Part shown: in pieces, positions 45,318 to 54,003 of the stretch | How positions within the stretch are numbered: the first letter of the stretch is position 1 | Layout: each line of letters begins with the position of its first letter | Origin: Saprospiraceae bacterium | Lineage (GTDB): Bacteria; Bacteroidota; Bacteroidia; Chitinophagales; Saprospiraceae | Direction: 5' to 3' | DNA length: 64,000 bases | NCBI GenBank assembly: GCA_041392805.1 | Contig: JAWKLJ010000001.1 | Location: 4,896,501-4,960,500 of the forward strand | Notes under the pieces: generated by a model | Databases searched by the model: none | What the model was told of the DNA's origin: nothing | The model's input: the letters and a program-made list of their open reading frames with translations, nothing else | Made by a program: the position numbers and the translations under genes

Positions 45318-48263
45318 CTAACCTTTATCAGTCCCCAACAACGCCCCCCACAACACCTCCACCGGATGTAACGCCTTTCGGCCCGTACCATCTGCTATTT
45401 GATGGCGGCAACTGGTTCCGGGAGCGGCGATAATACTATCTTTAGCTGCTTTTTCTACTGCTGGAAATAGCACCAACGCTCCAATCTTCATACTGATCTC
45501 ATAATGCTCTTTTTCGTAGCCAAAGGACCCCGCCATTCCACAGCATCCAGAAGGGATGACATCAACGGTATAGTTGGTGGGTAGCGATAATAACCAGGCC
45601 GTATCTGCTACACTGGACAGGGCTTTTTGATGACAATGACCATGCAATAAGACATGTTGTGGCTGGTCTGTAAACTGGTCTGCTGTAATATGGCCCTGTT
45701 GAATTTCGCGACTAAGGAATTCATCTATGAGCAAGGCATTTTTGCCTAGCTGTTTGGCAGCGCTGCGCTCTTTTTCGGCCACCAGGCGCGGATATTCATC
45801 TCTGAAGCTAAGAATAGCCGAAGGCTCAATGCCTATCAAGGGCGTTTCGGCAGTCACCAGGTCTTTGAAGATGGCCACATTCTGTTGGGCCAATTGTTGG
45901 GCCGTTTTTAGGAGTCCTTTGGAGAGATGGGCCCGGCCACTTTCGGGGTGCTCAGGCATTTGAACCTCGTAGCCCAGCTGCGTCAGAAGCCGAATAGCTG
46001 TCATTCCGATAGGGGTGTCATTGTAATTGGTAAATTCATCACAAAACAAATAAACACTGCCCTTGGGAGCGCCATTTACCTTTAACTGGTGCTGTTGTTG
46101 TTTAAACCATTGCCGAAGACTAACTTTTTGCAACCCAGGAAGGGAGCGTTTTGGGGCTATCCCAAGCCATCGTTTCAACAAGCCACTGGTCGCAGTATTA
46201 CGCAAGAAAAAATTGCTCAGCCCAGGGAGTCTCGCCCCTAAGCTGTTTAGGGTATTGATATTTGCAAATGCCTTGGCGCGCAGGGGAATCCCATTGCTTT
46301 GGTAATACTGATGTAAAAACTCCGCTTTTAGACTGGACATATCTACATTAGATGGGCATTCGGAGGTGCAGCCTTTACAGGAAAGGCAGAGGTCCATCAC
46401 CTCGTATATTTCGGGATGATCAAAGGGGTTGGGTGCCGTATTTTTGGTTAAAAATTCGCGAAGTGCATTGGCCCGAGCCCGGGTAGTGTCCTTTTCATTA
46501 CGGGTAGCCTGATAGCTGGGGCACATCGTCCCCCCTGATAACGGCAATTTTCGACAATCACCAGAGCCGTTGCATTTTTCGGCCGTACGCAGGATGCCGC
46601 CATTGTCTGAAAAATCAAGGATCGTTTCCAAGGGAAATTCTTCCTGGTCGGGTTCGTAGCGCAAGGAGGTATTCATGGGTTGGGCATCCACGATTTTCCC
46701 GGGGTTGAAAACGCCATTCGGATCCCAATTTTGCTTGATGCGCTGGAAAAGGGCGTAATTTTCCGCTCCCACCATCATCGGAATAAAGGCGGCCCGGACA
46801 CGCCCGTCGCCATGCTCTCCACTGAGGGAACCATTGTATTTTTTGACTAATTCCGCAGAGGCTTTACTAATATCATAAAACTGCTGAATATCGCCCGACT
46901 TTTTCAAATCAAGAATGGGGCGTAGATGGATTTCACCCGCTCCTGCATGTGCGTAATAGACAGCCCGTTGACCGAAGCCTTCCATCATGTTGGAAAAATC
47001 ATCGATATAATTTGCCAAATCCTCTATGGCCACTGCGGTGTCCTCAATGCAGGCTACCGCTTTTTTATCGCCGGGAATGTTGGCCAGCAAGCCCAAACCC
47101 GCGCTCCTAAGCTCCCAAACGCCCTTCGTTTTGGGCGGATATACCTTGGGATAGGCATATCCCAGGCCTTTTGCCTGTAAGTCGGCAATCAGTTGATTGG
47201 CTTTGACCTCCGCTTCTGCTGCCGTCTCTCCCCGAAATTCAATCATTAAAATCGCAGCAGGATCGCCTTCCACGAAGAAGCGATTTTTGTTTTGCTCAAT
47301 GTTGTCTTTGGTGCAATCCAGGATCACCTTGTCCATTAGCTCGCAGGCTGTCGGCTGGTGTTTCATGGTATCCTGGGTGGCGCGCATACTTTCATTGATG
47401 CTGCTGAAATGGGCGGCTACAACGAGATCATAAGGAGCCGGCAAGGGATCCACATGGAGCTTTATTTCCGTCGTAAAGGCCAGCGTGCCTTCGGAGCCAC
47501 ATAGGAGCTTACAGAAATTGAAAGCCTCCCCGCCCTCGGTAAAAATTTCGGTATTCAACAAATAGTCGACCGCATACCCTGTATTCCGCCTTTGAATACT
47601 TGCTTTGGGGAAATGTTGCCGGATATTTGCCTGCTGTTGCGCCTGACTCAGCTCCGCCTCGATATGCCGGTAAAGGGCTCCTTCTAAATTGGACTGACTT
47701 TGTTTTTGCTGAAAGGTAGCCCGATCAATAGCCTTGAAAACAGCAGGCGCGCCATCGCTTAAAATGGTCTTCAATGCCAAGACATGTTCCCTTGTAGACC
47801 CATATACGATCGAAGTGGATCCACAGGAGTTATTACCAACCATTCCGCCAATCATGCACCGATTTGCGGTCGACGTATTCGGCCCAAAAAACAGGCCATG
47901 ACCTTTTAGGAAGGCATTTAATTCATCTCTCACCACTCCTGGCTGCACCCGCACCCAACCTTCTTCCACGTTGAGCTCCAATATTTGGTTAAAATATTTG
48001 GAAACATCCACCACGATCCCCGGTCCAACACACTGCCCTGCCAGCGAGGTCCCTGCGGTCCGTGGGATCAATGATACTTTGTGCTGTTGGGCGAATTGAA
48101 TTAAATGCTGGATGTCGTTTTCTGATTTGGGCAAGGCAACTGCCAAAGGCAGTTCCCGATAAACGGAAGCGTCGGTGGCGTACAAAACACGTAAGAGCGC
48201 ATCGAAATGTAACTCGCCCTCCAATTGTTGGGCCAAGGATGGAAGTAAGGTCTGTATATCCAC
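45318..48263 (-). CDS. FAD-linked oxidase / Fe-S protein fusion (GlcD-GlcF or D-lactate dehydrogenase type)
   Basis: 981-residue D-2-hydroxyacid dehydrogenase. The N-terminal PCMH FAD domain reads IPRTAGTSLAGQCVGPGIVVD and GPNTSTANRCMIGGMVGNNSCG. The FAD-oxidase C domain follows (GSLSGEHGDGRVRAAF). Two [4Fe-4S] motifs come next (CNGSGDCRKL with a later Cys, and CLSCKGCTSECPSNVD), and then CCG-type cysteine motifs near the end (HGHCHQKAL, SGCCGMAGSFGYE). Known relatives oxidise glycolate, D-lactate or 2-hydroxyglutarate to the quinone pool. GTG start. It stands alone. Confidence 0.9.
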   Translation of the reverse strand: MDIQTLLPSLAQQLEGELHFDALLRVLYATDASVYRELPLAVALPKSENDIQHLIQFAQQHKVSLIPRTAGTSLAGQCVGPGIVVDVSKYFNQILELNVEEGWVRVQPGVVRDELNAFLKGHGLFFGPNTSTANRCMIGGMVGNNSCGSTSIVYGSTREHVLALKTILSDGAPAVFKAIDRATFQQKQSQSNLEGALYRHIEAELSQAQQQANIRQHFPKASIQRRNTGYAVDYLLNTEIFTEGGEAFNFCKLLCGSEGTLAFTTEIKLHVDPLPAPYDLVVAAHFSSINESMRATQDTMKHQPTACELMDKVILDCTKDNIEQNKNRFFVEGDPAAILMIEFRGETAAEAEVKANQLIADLQAKGLGYAYPKVYPPKTKGVWELRSAGLGLLANIPGDKKAVACIEDTAVAIEDLANYIDDFSNMMEGFGQRAVYYAHAGAGEIHLRPILDLKKSGDIQQFYDISKASAELVKKYNGSLSGEHGDGRVRAAFIPMMVGAENYALFQRIKQNWDPNGVFNPGKIVDAQPMNTSLRYEPDQEEFPLETILDFSDNGGILRTAEKCNGSGDCRKLPLSGGTMCPSYQATRNEKDTTRARANALREFLTKNTAPNPFDHPEIYEVMDLCLSCKGCTSECPSNVDMSSLKAEFLHQYYQSNGIPLRAKAFANINTLNSLGARLPGLSNFFLRNTATSGLLKRWLGIAPKRSLPGLQKVSLRQWFKQQQHQLKVNGAPKGSVYLFCDEFTNYNDTPIGMTAIRLLTQLGYEVQMPEHPESGRAHLSKGLLKTAQQLAQQNVAIFKDLVTAETPLIGIEPSAILSFRDEYPRLVAEKERSAAKQLGKNALLIDEFLSREIQQGHITADQFTDQPQHVLLHGHCHQKALSSVADTAWLLSLPTNYTVDVIPSGCCGMAGSFGYEKEHYEISMKIGALVLFPAVEKAAKDSIIAAPGTSCRHQIADGTGRKALHPVEVLWGALLGTDKG

Positions 48264-48307
48264 TATTTATTGTTTAAGGGGCAAAAATAAGGACAAAGTT
48301 GAAAGTT

Positions 48308-48335
48308 TTGTTTCTTTCCCGTTTAACTATCTTTG
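48308..48335 (+). promoter_or_regulatory. promoter of the O-methyltransferase gene
   Basis: TTG at 48308-48310, 17-nt spacer, TATCTTTG at 48328-48335, matching the phylum -7 consensus. The ATG is at 48389. Confidence 0.5.
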
Positions 48336-48388
48336 CTTTTTGAGAAACAGCCCCAGGAGCCATCTGGAATAAATATAGTCATTGACGT

Positions 48389-49024
48389 ATGAGTAGATCA
48401 TTAGATAAATTAACCGCCTACTGTGAGCAGCTAAGTTCTCCACCTTCTCCCTTGTTATACGAATTGGAGCGGGAAACCCACCTGAAAACCTTGGCGCCCC
48501 ATATGATATCAGGCCATCTTCAGGGGCAACTATTGCACCTGATTAGCCAACTGAAGCAACCAAGGCTAATCCTTGAAATTGGGACCTTTACAGGCTATGC
48601 TACCATTTGCCTGGCTGCTGGACTCCCCGCAGATGGCCAACTCCATACCATCGAGGCCAACCCGGAGCTGGAATATATTATCCGAAAATACTTAAAAAAG
48701 GCAGGACTTGACGAAAAAGTCCACCTGCATATCGGAAAGGCGGAAGCCATCATCCCAACCCTTGCACCAGGTTTCGATCTCGTATTCCTGGATGCCGGGA
48801 AACTGCACTATGCTATGTTTTACGACTTGGTAATAGACCTTGTAAACCCTGGAGGTCTGATTATTGCCGATAATGTTTTGTGGAGTGGAAAGGTAGTTCA
48901 AAACGCCAAGGACAAAGACACCCGGGCGTTGCAGGCCTTTAATGAAAAGATAAAAGCGGATCCAAGGGTAGAAAATTTTATTCTTCCCATCCGCGATGGA
49001 CTGTTAATTGCTCAAAAAAAGTAA
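48389..49024 (+). CDS. class I SAM-dependent O-methyltransferase (YrrM/CCoAOMT-like)
   Basis: 211 residues with the Rossmann methyltransferase motifs LILEIGTFTGYATICLA (motif I), LHTIEANPE (acidic end of strand 2), FDLVFLDAGK with the metal-binding Asp, and GGLIIADNVLWSGKV. The catechol-type O-methyltransferase family usually needs Mg2+. Substrate unknown. A PLP decarboxylase gene follows 66 bp later on the same strand, so an amine-modifying pathway is possible but not shown. Confidence 0.85.
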   Translation: MSRSLDKLTAYCEQLSSPPSPLLYELERETHLKTLAPHMISGHLQGQLLHLISQLKQPRLILEIGTFTGYATICLAAGLPADGQLHTIEANPELEYIIRKYLKKAGLDEKVHLHIGKAEAIIPTLAPGFDLVFLDAGKLHYAMFYDLVIDLVNPGGLIIADNVLWSGKVVQNAKDKDTRALQAFNEKIKADPRVENFILPIRDGLLIAQKK

Positions 49025-49090
49025 CTTTCCAATAAATAAACCATACCCTTCCTACTTTATTAATAGACATTTGTTTAACCACTACATTGA

Positions 49091-50590
49091 ATGGGTTTAT
49101 CAAATACAGCCAGTAAAAAAATGGAAACACAACAACCAATCACAAGCGTAGATTCCCTGGATCCTGAAAACTGGGATGCCGCCCGCCAATTGATGCATCA
49201 AATGGTCGATGATGCCGTTGATTATCTCTCCAGTATTAGAGAACGGCCTGTTTGGCAGGCCATGCCTCCCGAGGTCCTCGACAGCTTTAAAGCACCCGTA
49301 CCTCAAAAAGCTACTCCAGCAGAGGCAGTCTATCAGGAGTTTACTAAAAACATTCTCCCATATCCTATGGGAAACATCCATCCTAAATTCTGGGCCTGGT
49401 ACATGGGCAGTGGTACCCTATCGGGGGTCATGGGCGATTTTTGGGCTTCCATCATGAATCCTAATCTAGGCGGGGGTAATCATTCGGCCAATCAGGTTGA
49501 AGCACAAGTAGTTGATTGGATGAAAGAGATCATGGGCTTTCCAAGTTCCTCCAGCGGTCTGTTGGTCAGTGGTGGCTCTATGGCTAATATGGTGGGACTT
49601 ACCGTGGCCCGCAATGTGAAGGCCGGATACGACATCAGAAAAGAAGGCCTTCAAAGTGGTAGCGATATGGTTGTTTATGGCTCTGTGGAAGTCCACAGTT
49701 GCAATCAGAAAGCACTGGAGATATTAGGGCTGGGGACTAAAAGCCTGGTGAAAATCCCCGTCAAGGAGGATTACAGCATGAACATTAAGGCATTAGAAGC
49801 CCAAATCAAAGCAGACCGCGCCAATGGTCGGCACCCGATTTGCATCATCGGCACCTCCGGTACCGTTAATACCGGGGCGGTAGATGATTTGAACGCCCTG
49901 GCAGACCTTTGCGAAAGGGAGGGGCTATGGTTTCATATTGATGGCGCCATTGGCGCTATTGCTATGCTGGCTGATAATGTGAGAGATCAACTATCAGGTA
50001 TCGAACGGGCAGATTCTCTGGCTATCGATCTGCACAAGTGGTTGCATATGCCTTTTGAGGCGGCTTGTGTGTTGGTGAAAAATAGCGAGGCGCACAAACA
50101 AACCTTTTCACTCATTCCGGAATACCTGGCTAAGAACACCAGAGGTATTGCGGCCGGAGACCTATGGTTCAGCGAATATGGCTTACAATTGTCCCGAAGG
50201 TTTCGGGCCTTGAAGATCTGGATGTCGCTGAAAGAACATGGCACCGAACGCTTCGGCCAGATGATTGCCAAAAATGTAGACCAAGCGCACTATCTGGGCC
50301 AAATTATTGCAGAAAGCAATGACATGGAACTCATCGCTCCGATAGGATTGGACATTGTTTGTTTCCGATACAATCCAGGTGATTTGAGCCTCCCCGAACT
50401 CAACGCGCTGAATAAAGAAATCAAGATTCAACTGGAAGAAACCGGAAAATCAGCACCTGGATATACCACACTCAACGATATCTACTGCATTAGAGTGGCC
50501 ATTGCCAATCATCGCAGCCAGATGGAGGATTTTGCTGAATTGATTGAAGATATTCGAGAGATCGGCGTTTCCTTAATAGTAAAACCATAA
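49091..50590 (+). CDS. PLP-dependent group II amino acid decarboxylase
   Basis: Predicted to decarboxylate an aromatic or related amino acid to an amine. The 499-residue protein contains SVEVHSCNQKALEILGLG and the PLP-ring His/Asp area (HIDGAIGA), then the Schiff-base lysine in AIDLHKWLHMPFE (about residue 315). The family entry segment NPNLGGGNHSANQVEAQVVD is also clear. An alternative ATG at 49121 (METQQP) is possible. The next gene begins with GTG directly after its stop codon, implying coupled translation. Confidence 0.9.
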   Translation: MGLSNTASKKMETQQPITSVDSLDPENWDAARQLMHQMVDDAVDYLSSIRERPVWQAMPPEVLDSFKAPVPQKATPAEAVYQEFTKNILPYPMGNIHPKFWAWYMGSGTLSGVMGDFWASIMNPNLGGGNHSANQVEAQVVDWMKEIMGFPSSSSGLLVSGGSMANMVGLTVARNVKAGYDIRKEGLQSGSDMVVYGSVEVHSCNQKALEILGLGTKSLVKIPVKEDYSMNIKALEAQIKADRANGRHPICIIGTSGTVNTGAVDDLNALADLCEREGLWFHIDGAIGAIAMLADNVRDQLSGIERADSLAIDLHKWLHMPFEAACVLVKNSEAHKQTFSLIPEYLAKNTRGIAAGDLWFSEYGLQLSRRFRALKIWMSLKEHGTERFGQMIAKNVDQAHYLGQIIAESNDMELIAPIGLDIVCFRYNPGDLSLPELNALNKEIKIQLEETGKSAPGYTTLNDIYCIRVAIANHRSQMEDFAELIEDIREIGVSLIVKP

Positions 50591-51532
50591 GTGGATCATA
50601 AAGAAACATATCGCCAATTTTGTGCAATCGCCAGTGACCTCCCTCTCTTTTCACAACCTTGGTACCTGGATGCCGTCTGTGAGGGAGGGCATTGGGCGGT
50701 AGTTACAGTAGAGAAAGGTGGGCAAATTGCCGCCACCTTGCCCTATTTTATCAAACAAAAAGGGCCTTTTAGCTATGTTTCTATGCCTCACCTGACCAAA
50801 TTCATGGGCCCCCATATCATTCCCCAATACCGAGGGACCAAACACGAGCCAAAGCTCATCCAACAGCTTATTGAACAACTCCCACATTTGGCTTATTTTC
50901 GCCAAAACTTACATTATCACTATACCAATTGGCTCCCATACTATTGGCAAGGGTTTCGCCAACAAACCTATTATTCCTACCATATCCATCCACTGGCCGA
51001 CCTGGATCAGGTTTATGCCAATATTAGTGCCGATTACCGCCATCAAAAAATAGCTAAAGTGCAGGAAAGCCTAACCTTGCGCACCGACCTCCCCCTGAGC
51101 GATTTCTATGAGGTTGCAGCCAAGAGTTACCAGCGGCAGCAACTGGCTTTCCCCGTTTCTTTTGCTTTCCTTGAACATCTCCACCTAGCCATCACGCTTC
51201 ACCAAGCGGGCCAAGTCTTTTTTGCTGTCGACCAAAATAACCATATCCACTCCGCTGCCTTTCTTTTATGGGACCGCCATTCTGCTTACTTGCTGCTTAT
51301 CGGTGATGACCCCGAATACCGTTCTAGCGGGGCAGGGATATGGCTTGTCTGGCAGTTGATCCAACACACCGCTCAGCACCTCCAACTCGGCACCTTTGAT
51401 TTTTTGGGTAGCATGATTCAGCCTATCGAGCGGGTGCGGCGGCAGTTTGGCGCCCAGCAGGTGCCTTATTTTGCGGTGTGGCGTTATCGGTCCTGGATCT
51501 TTGAGCTGATGGATAGGCTGAGGGGGGCTTAG
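50591..51532 (+). CDS. FemAB/GNAT-like acyltransferase
   Basis: 313 residues with two GNAT-type halves, as in FemAB-like or BioF2-like acyltransferases. Seen: PLFSQPWYLDAVCEGGHWAV at the N-terminus, YRHQKIAKVQESLTLRTD in the middle, and SGAGIWLVWQLIQHTAQHL (acceptor/cofactor loop) with FDFLGSMIQPIERVRRQFGA near the end. GTG start immediately abuts the decarboxylase TAA, so it is in the same operon. It may acylate an amine product or a cell-envelope component (inference). Confidence 0.75.
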   Translation: MDHKETYRQFCAIASDLPLFSQPWYLDAVCEGGHWAVVTVEKGGQIAATLPYFIKQKGPFSYVSMPHLTKFMGPHIIPQYRGTKHEPKLIQQLIEQLPHLAYFRQNLHYHYTNWLPYYWQGFRQQTYYSYHIHPLADLDQVYANISADYRHQKIAKVQESLTLRTDLPLSDFYEVAAKSYQRQQLAFPVSFAFLEHLHLAITLHQAGQVFFAVDQNNHIHSAAFLLWDRHSAYLLLIGDDPEYRSSGAGIWLVWQLIQHTAQHLQLGTFDFLGSMIQPIERVRRQFGAQQVPYFAVWRYRSWIFELMDRLRGA

Positions 51533-51551
51533 GCTACTCTTACGCCTCTAG

Positions 51552-51568
51552 TGTTCCCGAAGGGAACA
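51552..51568. repeat. perfect REP-like hairpin near the transposase remnant
   Basis: TGTTCCC-GAA-GGGAACA, a 7-bp stem with a 3-nt loop, 69 bp from the 3' end of the REP-associated transposase fragment. Such hairpins usually accompany this transposase family. Confidence 0.5.
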
Positions 51569-51636
51569 AACCTCCCTAACTTCGTATGAAATCCGAAGCC
51601 GCCACACCCATCGCCGCCACATCCGAAGCAGCCCTC

Positions 51637-51951
51637 TCACTCGAAGTACTGCTCATCAAAGTCAGCCCTATGTTCCAACAATAAGTCGAGCAACTCTTCT
51701 CTATACGTAATTTCCTTGTGGTGAATCTCCTGGTTTTTGACGTACTCGATGAGGTTGTCCTTTGCCTCTATGGAATAAGTAAACGCTCCATAACCAATCT
51801 GCCAGCGCTCAAATCCCCGGAAAAGCTTTTTTTCTTTTATATAAATGGAGCTGGCAATCTTGATATCCTTTACCAGATAGGCCAAAGCGACAGTCGGGTG
51901 GATGTGCGTAACGATATGCAGGTGGTCTTCCACTCCATTTATCCAATACAA
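51637..51951 (-). pseudogene. REP-associated tyrosine transposase (Y1/HUH), 5'-truncated
   Basis: About 105 codons of an IS200-like transposase: YWINGVEDHLHIVTHIHP holds the HUH-type His pair (HLHI) and FERWQIGYGAFTYS the catalytic Tyr region. The N-terminal 40 or so residues of the family are missing, and the frame can begin only at TTG; upstream it reads KCQLYW back to a stop. It starts about 15 bp past the stop of the Omp85 gene, in the same frame. Residues seen remain intact, but the loss of the N-terminal strand makes activity unlikely. Confidence 0.75.
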
Positions 51952-51966
51952 TTGGCATTTTTAATT

Positions 51967-53751
51967 TTAAAACAAACTAATATATCCAAAATGCACCTTC
52001 GGTGCCCCAAAGTCAACCGGATTGCCTTTTCGGCTCCCCACGGCCAAACTAATCCCAAACACCCCAACCTTTGTTTCGAAGCTAATACCGGCACCAAAGC
52101 CGTAGGGATAGTCAACCGTTTGCTGTCCTTCCAGGCTTTTAACCGTTTTTTCATCGAGTCGGGCATAGTCTCCAAATAAATAAAGGAAGGAATTCTGGCC
52201 AATCAGCAGGCGGTATTCCAAGGTGAAAACAGCATAGTTGGTCGCAAAGATGGATTCCTCATCAAAGCCACGCAGTAGGCGGTTGCCACCCAGCCGGAAT
52301 TGTTCATTGGCGAAGAGCGGTTCTTCGGTGATGATAAAGCCACTTTGGAGGCTGCTCTTTAGTGTGCTGCTCTTAAATAGAGGGATATAAGCCGCCCAAT
52401 TGGCTTCGATGCGATAGATGAAGGAACGCAATTCGAGCTCGGCATAAGGATCGGGAATGTCTAATCTGCTAATAAGGTTATTGCGCTTTATGGTTTTGAC
52501 ACCTGCAGCGGCTTTAAGAAAAGCAGACCATCCTTTGCGAGGATTAAAACGATAATCGAGTTTTTGGTGGTTGTATTCCAATCCGAAGGTCGCGTGGCTA
52601 ACATCCAGCGTATCAGGGAGTTGACCCGTCCGAAGCACGGTAAAGGTATCAACCGTCAGCAATCTGGAAGCATAATTATTCGAAAAAGCTTTGAGGTAAC
52701 TCCCTCCATCCAATAGGTATTGTATCCCTAAATTGTAGCGTAAGTCCAGGTAATTGGTATCTCGTTTGTATAATTCAAAACTCATATCCGCTCCAAAAGA
52801 AGTACCTAAAGCATAAGGATAATTGAACCGTAATTCCAATTCCTGGGTCAGGGGACGCAACTGCTCAAAAGCAGCATAAATATGTTCGCCTAGTCCAAAT
52901 TGATTTTGCAATTCTGTATTAAAGGTCCCTGTGACAAGGAATTTACCAGTCTGCGCGCTACTTGGCAATACGCCAATGAGAAAGTCGAAGCGGCTAGCCC
53001 TGCGTTTGTTCACAAAAAGTGTAATTTTTGCTTGGTCCCCTTCAAATTGGATGGTTAAGTCTTTTTTGGTTTCCAGAAAAGGGAGCTCGCGGATGCGATC
53101 CCGGACTTTCAGTACCTTCCGTTGGTCATAGGGCGTCCCGGGTTTTAAGCCCAGATAGCTACTTAAATAAACTGCTGAAACGGTAGCATCACCTTCTATC
53201 GTTAGCTGGTCAAAAGTGAAAAATGTTCCTTTTTCTAATGCCAGAACACCACTGATTTGCCCCTCCGTGACCTGCAGACTGTCTAGTCGGATATTGGCGA
53301 AGGGGTAGCCGTGGTTTTCCAGGTAGATAAGAATAGCATCCCGAAGTTTTTGAAAACTAGCCATGGAAAAAGCCTGTTGCCTGTAAAAGCGCTCTCGAAA
53401 GCCAATTTGCTCCAGCAAACTTTCTTCTACATTGCCCTTCCCTAGGCTGAGCCATTGGTAGGCTGGCCCTACATGCAATATGGCCAGAAAGGACGTATCT
53501 TTTACGACAATTGTGTCAATAGAAGCCTCCAAATAAGCCTTTTGCCAAAGGACATTGACTACCTCTTCCAATCCTTTGCGTACGCTTAGCGAATCTGGGT
53601 AACTGGGACTGTACTTTACTTGCCCCTGCAACCACTCCGGCGATTGATCTAAAGGCAAAATGCGGAGCGACCACTGGTCCTGGGCTTTTATCGCCCCAGC
53701 CAGCAGGCAGCTAATGAGCAAAATGATTAGACGATAGGATGGAATATCCAA
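51967..53751 (-). CDS. BamA/TamA family outer-membrane protein (Omp85)
   Basis: 594 residues: signal peptide 1-23 (YRLIILLISCLLAGAIKA), two or three POTRA-like domains to about residue 240, and a C-terminal 16-strand barrel. The barrel region has FRLGGNRLLRGFDEESIFATN, which holds the Omp85 RGF motif, and ends FGYISLF. Size suits TamA-like rather than full BamA. The only available start is TTG at 53751. It would insert outer-membrane proteins or secrete a partner. The transposase remnant lies directly downstream. Confidence 0.85.
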   Translation of the reverse strand: MDIPSYRLIILLISCLLAGAIKAQDQWSLRILPLDQSPEWLQGQVKYSPSYPDSLSVRKGLEEVVNVLWQKAYLEASIDTIVVKDTSFLAILHVGPAYQWLSLGKGNVEESLLEQIGFRERFYRQQAFSMASFQKLRDAILIYLENHGYPFANIRLDSLQVTEGQISGVLALEKGTFFTFDQLTIEGDATVSAVYLSSYLGLKPGTPYDQRKVLKVRDRIRELPFLETKKDLTIQFEGDQAKITLFVNKRRASRFDFLIGVLPSSAQTGKFLVTGTFNTELQNQFGLGEHIYAAFEQLRPLTQELELRFNYPYALGTSFGADMSFELYKRDTNYLDLRYNLGIQYLLDGGSYLKAFSNNYASRLLTVDTFTVLRTGQLPDTLDVSHATFGLEYNHQKLDYRFNPRKGWSAFLKAAAGVKTIKRNNLISRLDIPDPYAELELRSFIYRIEANWAAYIPLFKSSTLKSSLQSGFIITEEPLFANEQFRLGGNRLLRGFDEESIFATNYAVFTLEYRLLIGQNSFLYLFGDYARLDEKTVKSLEGQQTVDYPYGFGAGISFETKVGVFGISLAVGSRKGNPVDFGAPKVHFGYISLF

Positions 53752-53870
53752 TGGTTTAAGTATTTACAATGGCTAAACATCAACATAATAACGGCAATTC
53801 CCTGATAGAAGTTATGTTTTTTGCGTAAAGGATTCCTTGTCAATGCTAAAAACGAAAACAAGTTACGCTC

Positions 53871-53954
53871 TTGGAAAGGAAATGAACATTTGTTAGTTTT
53901 GCGACACGGCAATGCGCCACCTTAACAAGCCTTTTTATTAAAAGGCGTTTTTTT
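53871..53954 (+). promoter_or_regulatory. leader promoter plus intrinsic terminator upstream of the paa operon
   Basis: TTG at 53871-53873, 20-nt spacer and TAGTTTTG at 53894-53901 form a consensus promoter (start near 53908). Only 20 nt later comes a stem GCCTTTT/AAAAGGC (53929-53946) with seven T at 53948-53954. This could be an attenuator or a tiny RNA of about 45 nt. Confidence 0.55.
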
Positions 53955-53964
53955 AAAAACATTT

Positions 53965-53980
53965 ACGAACAAATGTTCGT
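53965..53980. promoter_or_regulatory. TetR-type palindrome before paaE
   Basis: ACGAACA-AA-TGTTCGT: 7-bp perfect arms, 2-bp centre, 24 bp before the paaE ATG. TetR-family regulators (PaaR type) bind such sites in other phenylacetate operons; no regulator gene lies in this window. Confidence 0.55.
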
Positions 53981-54003
53981 TAGTTATATAAAATATAGCA
54001 CTG

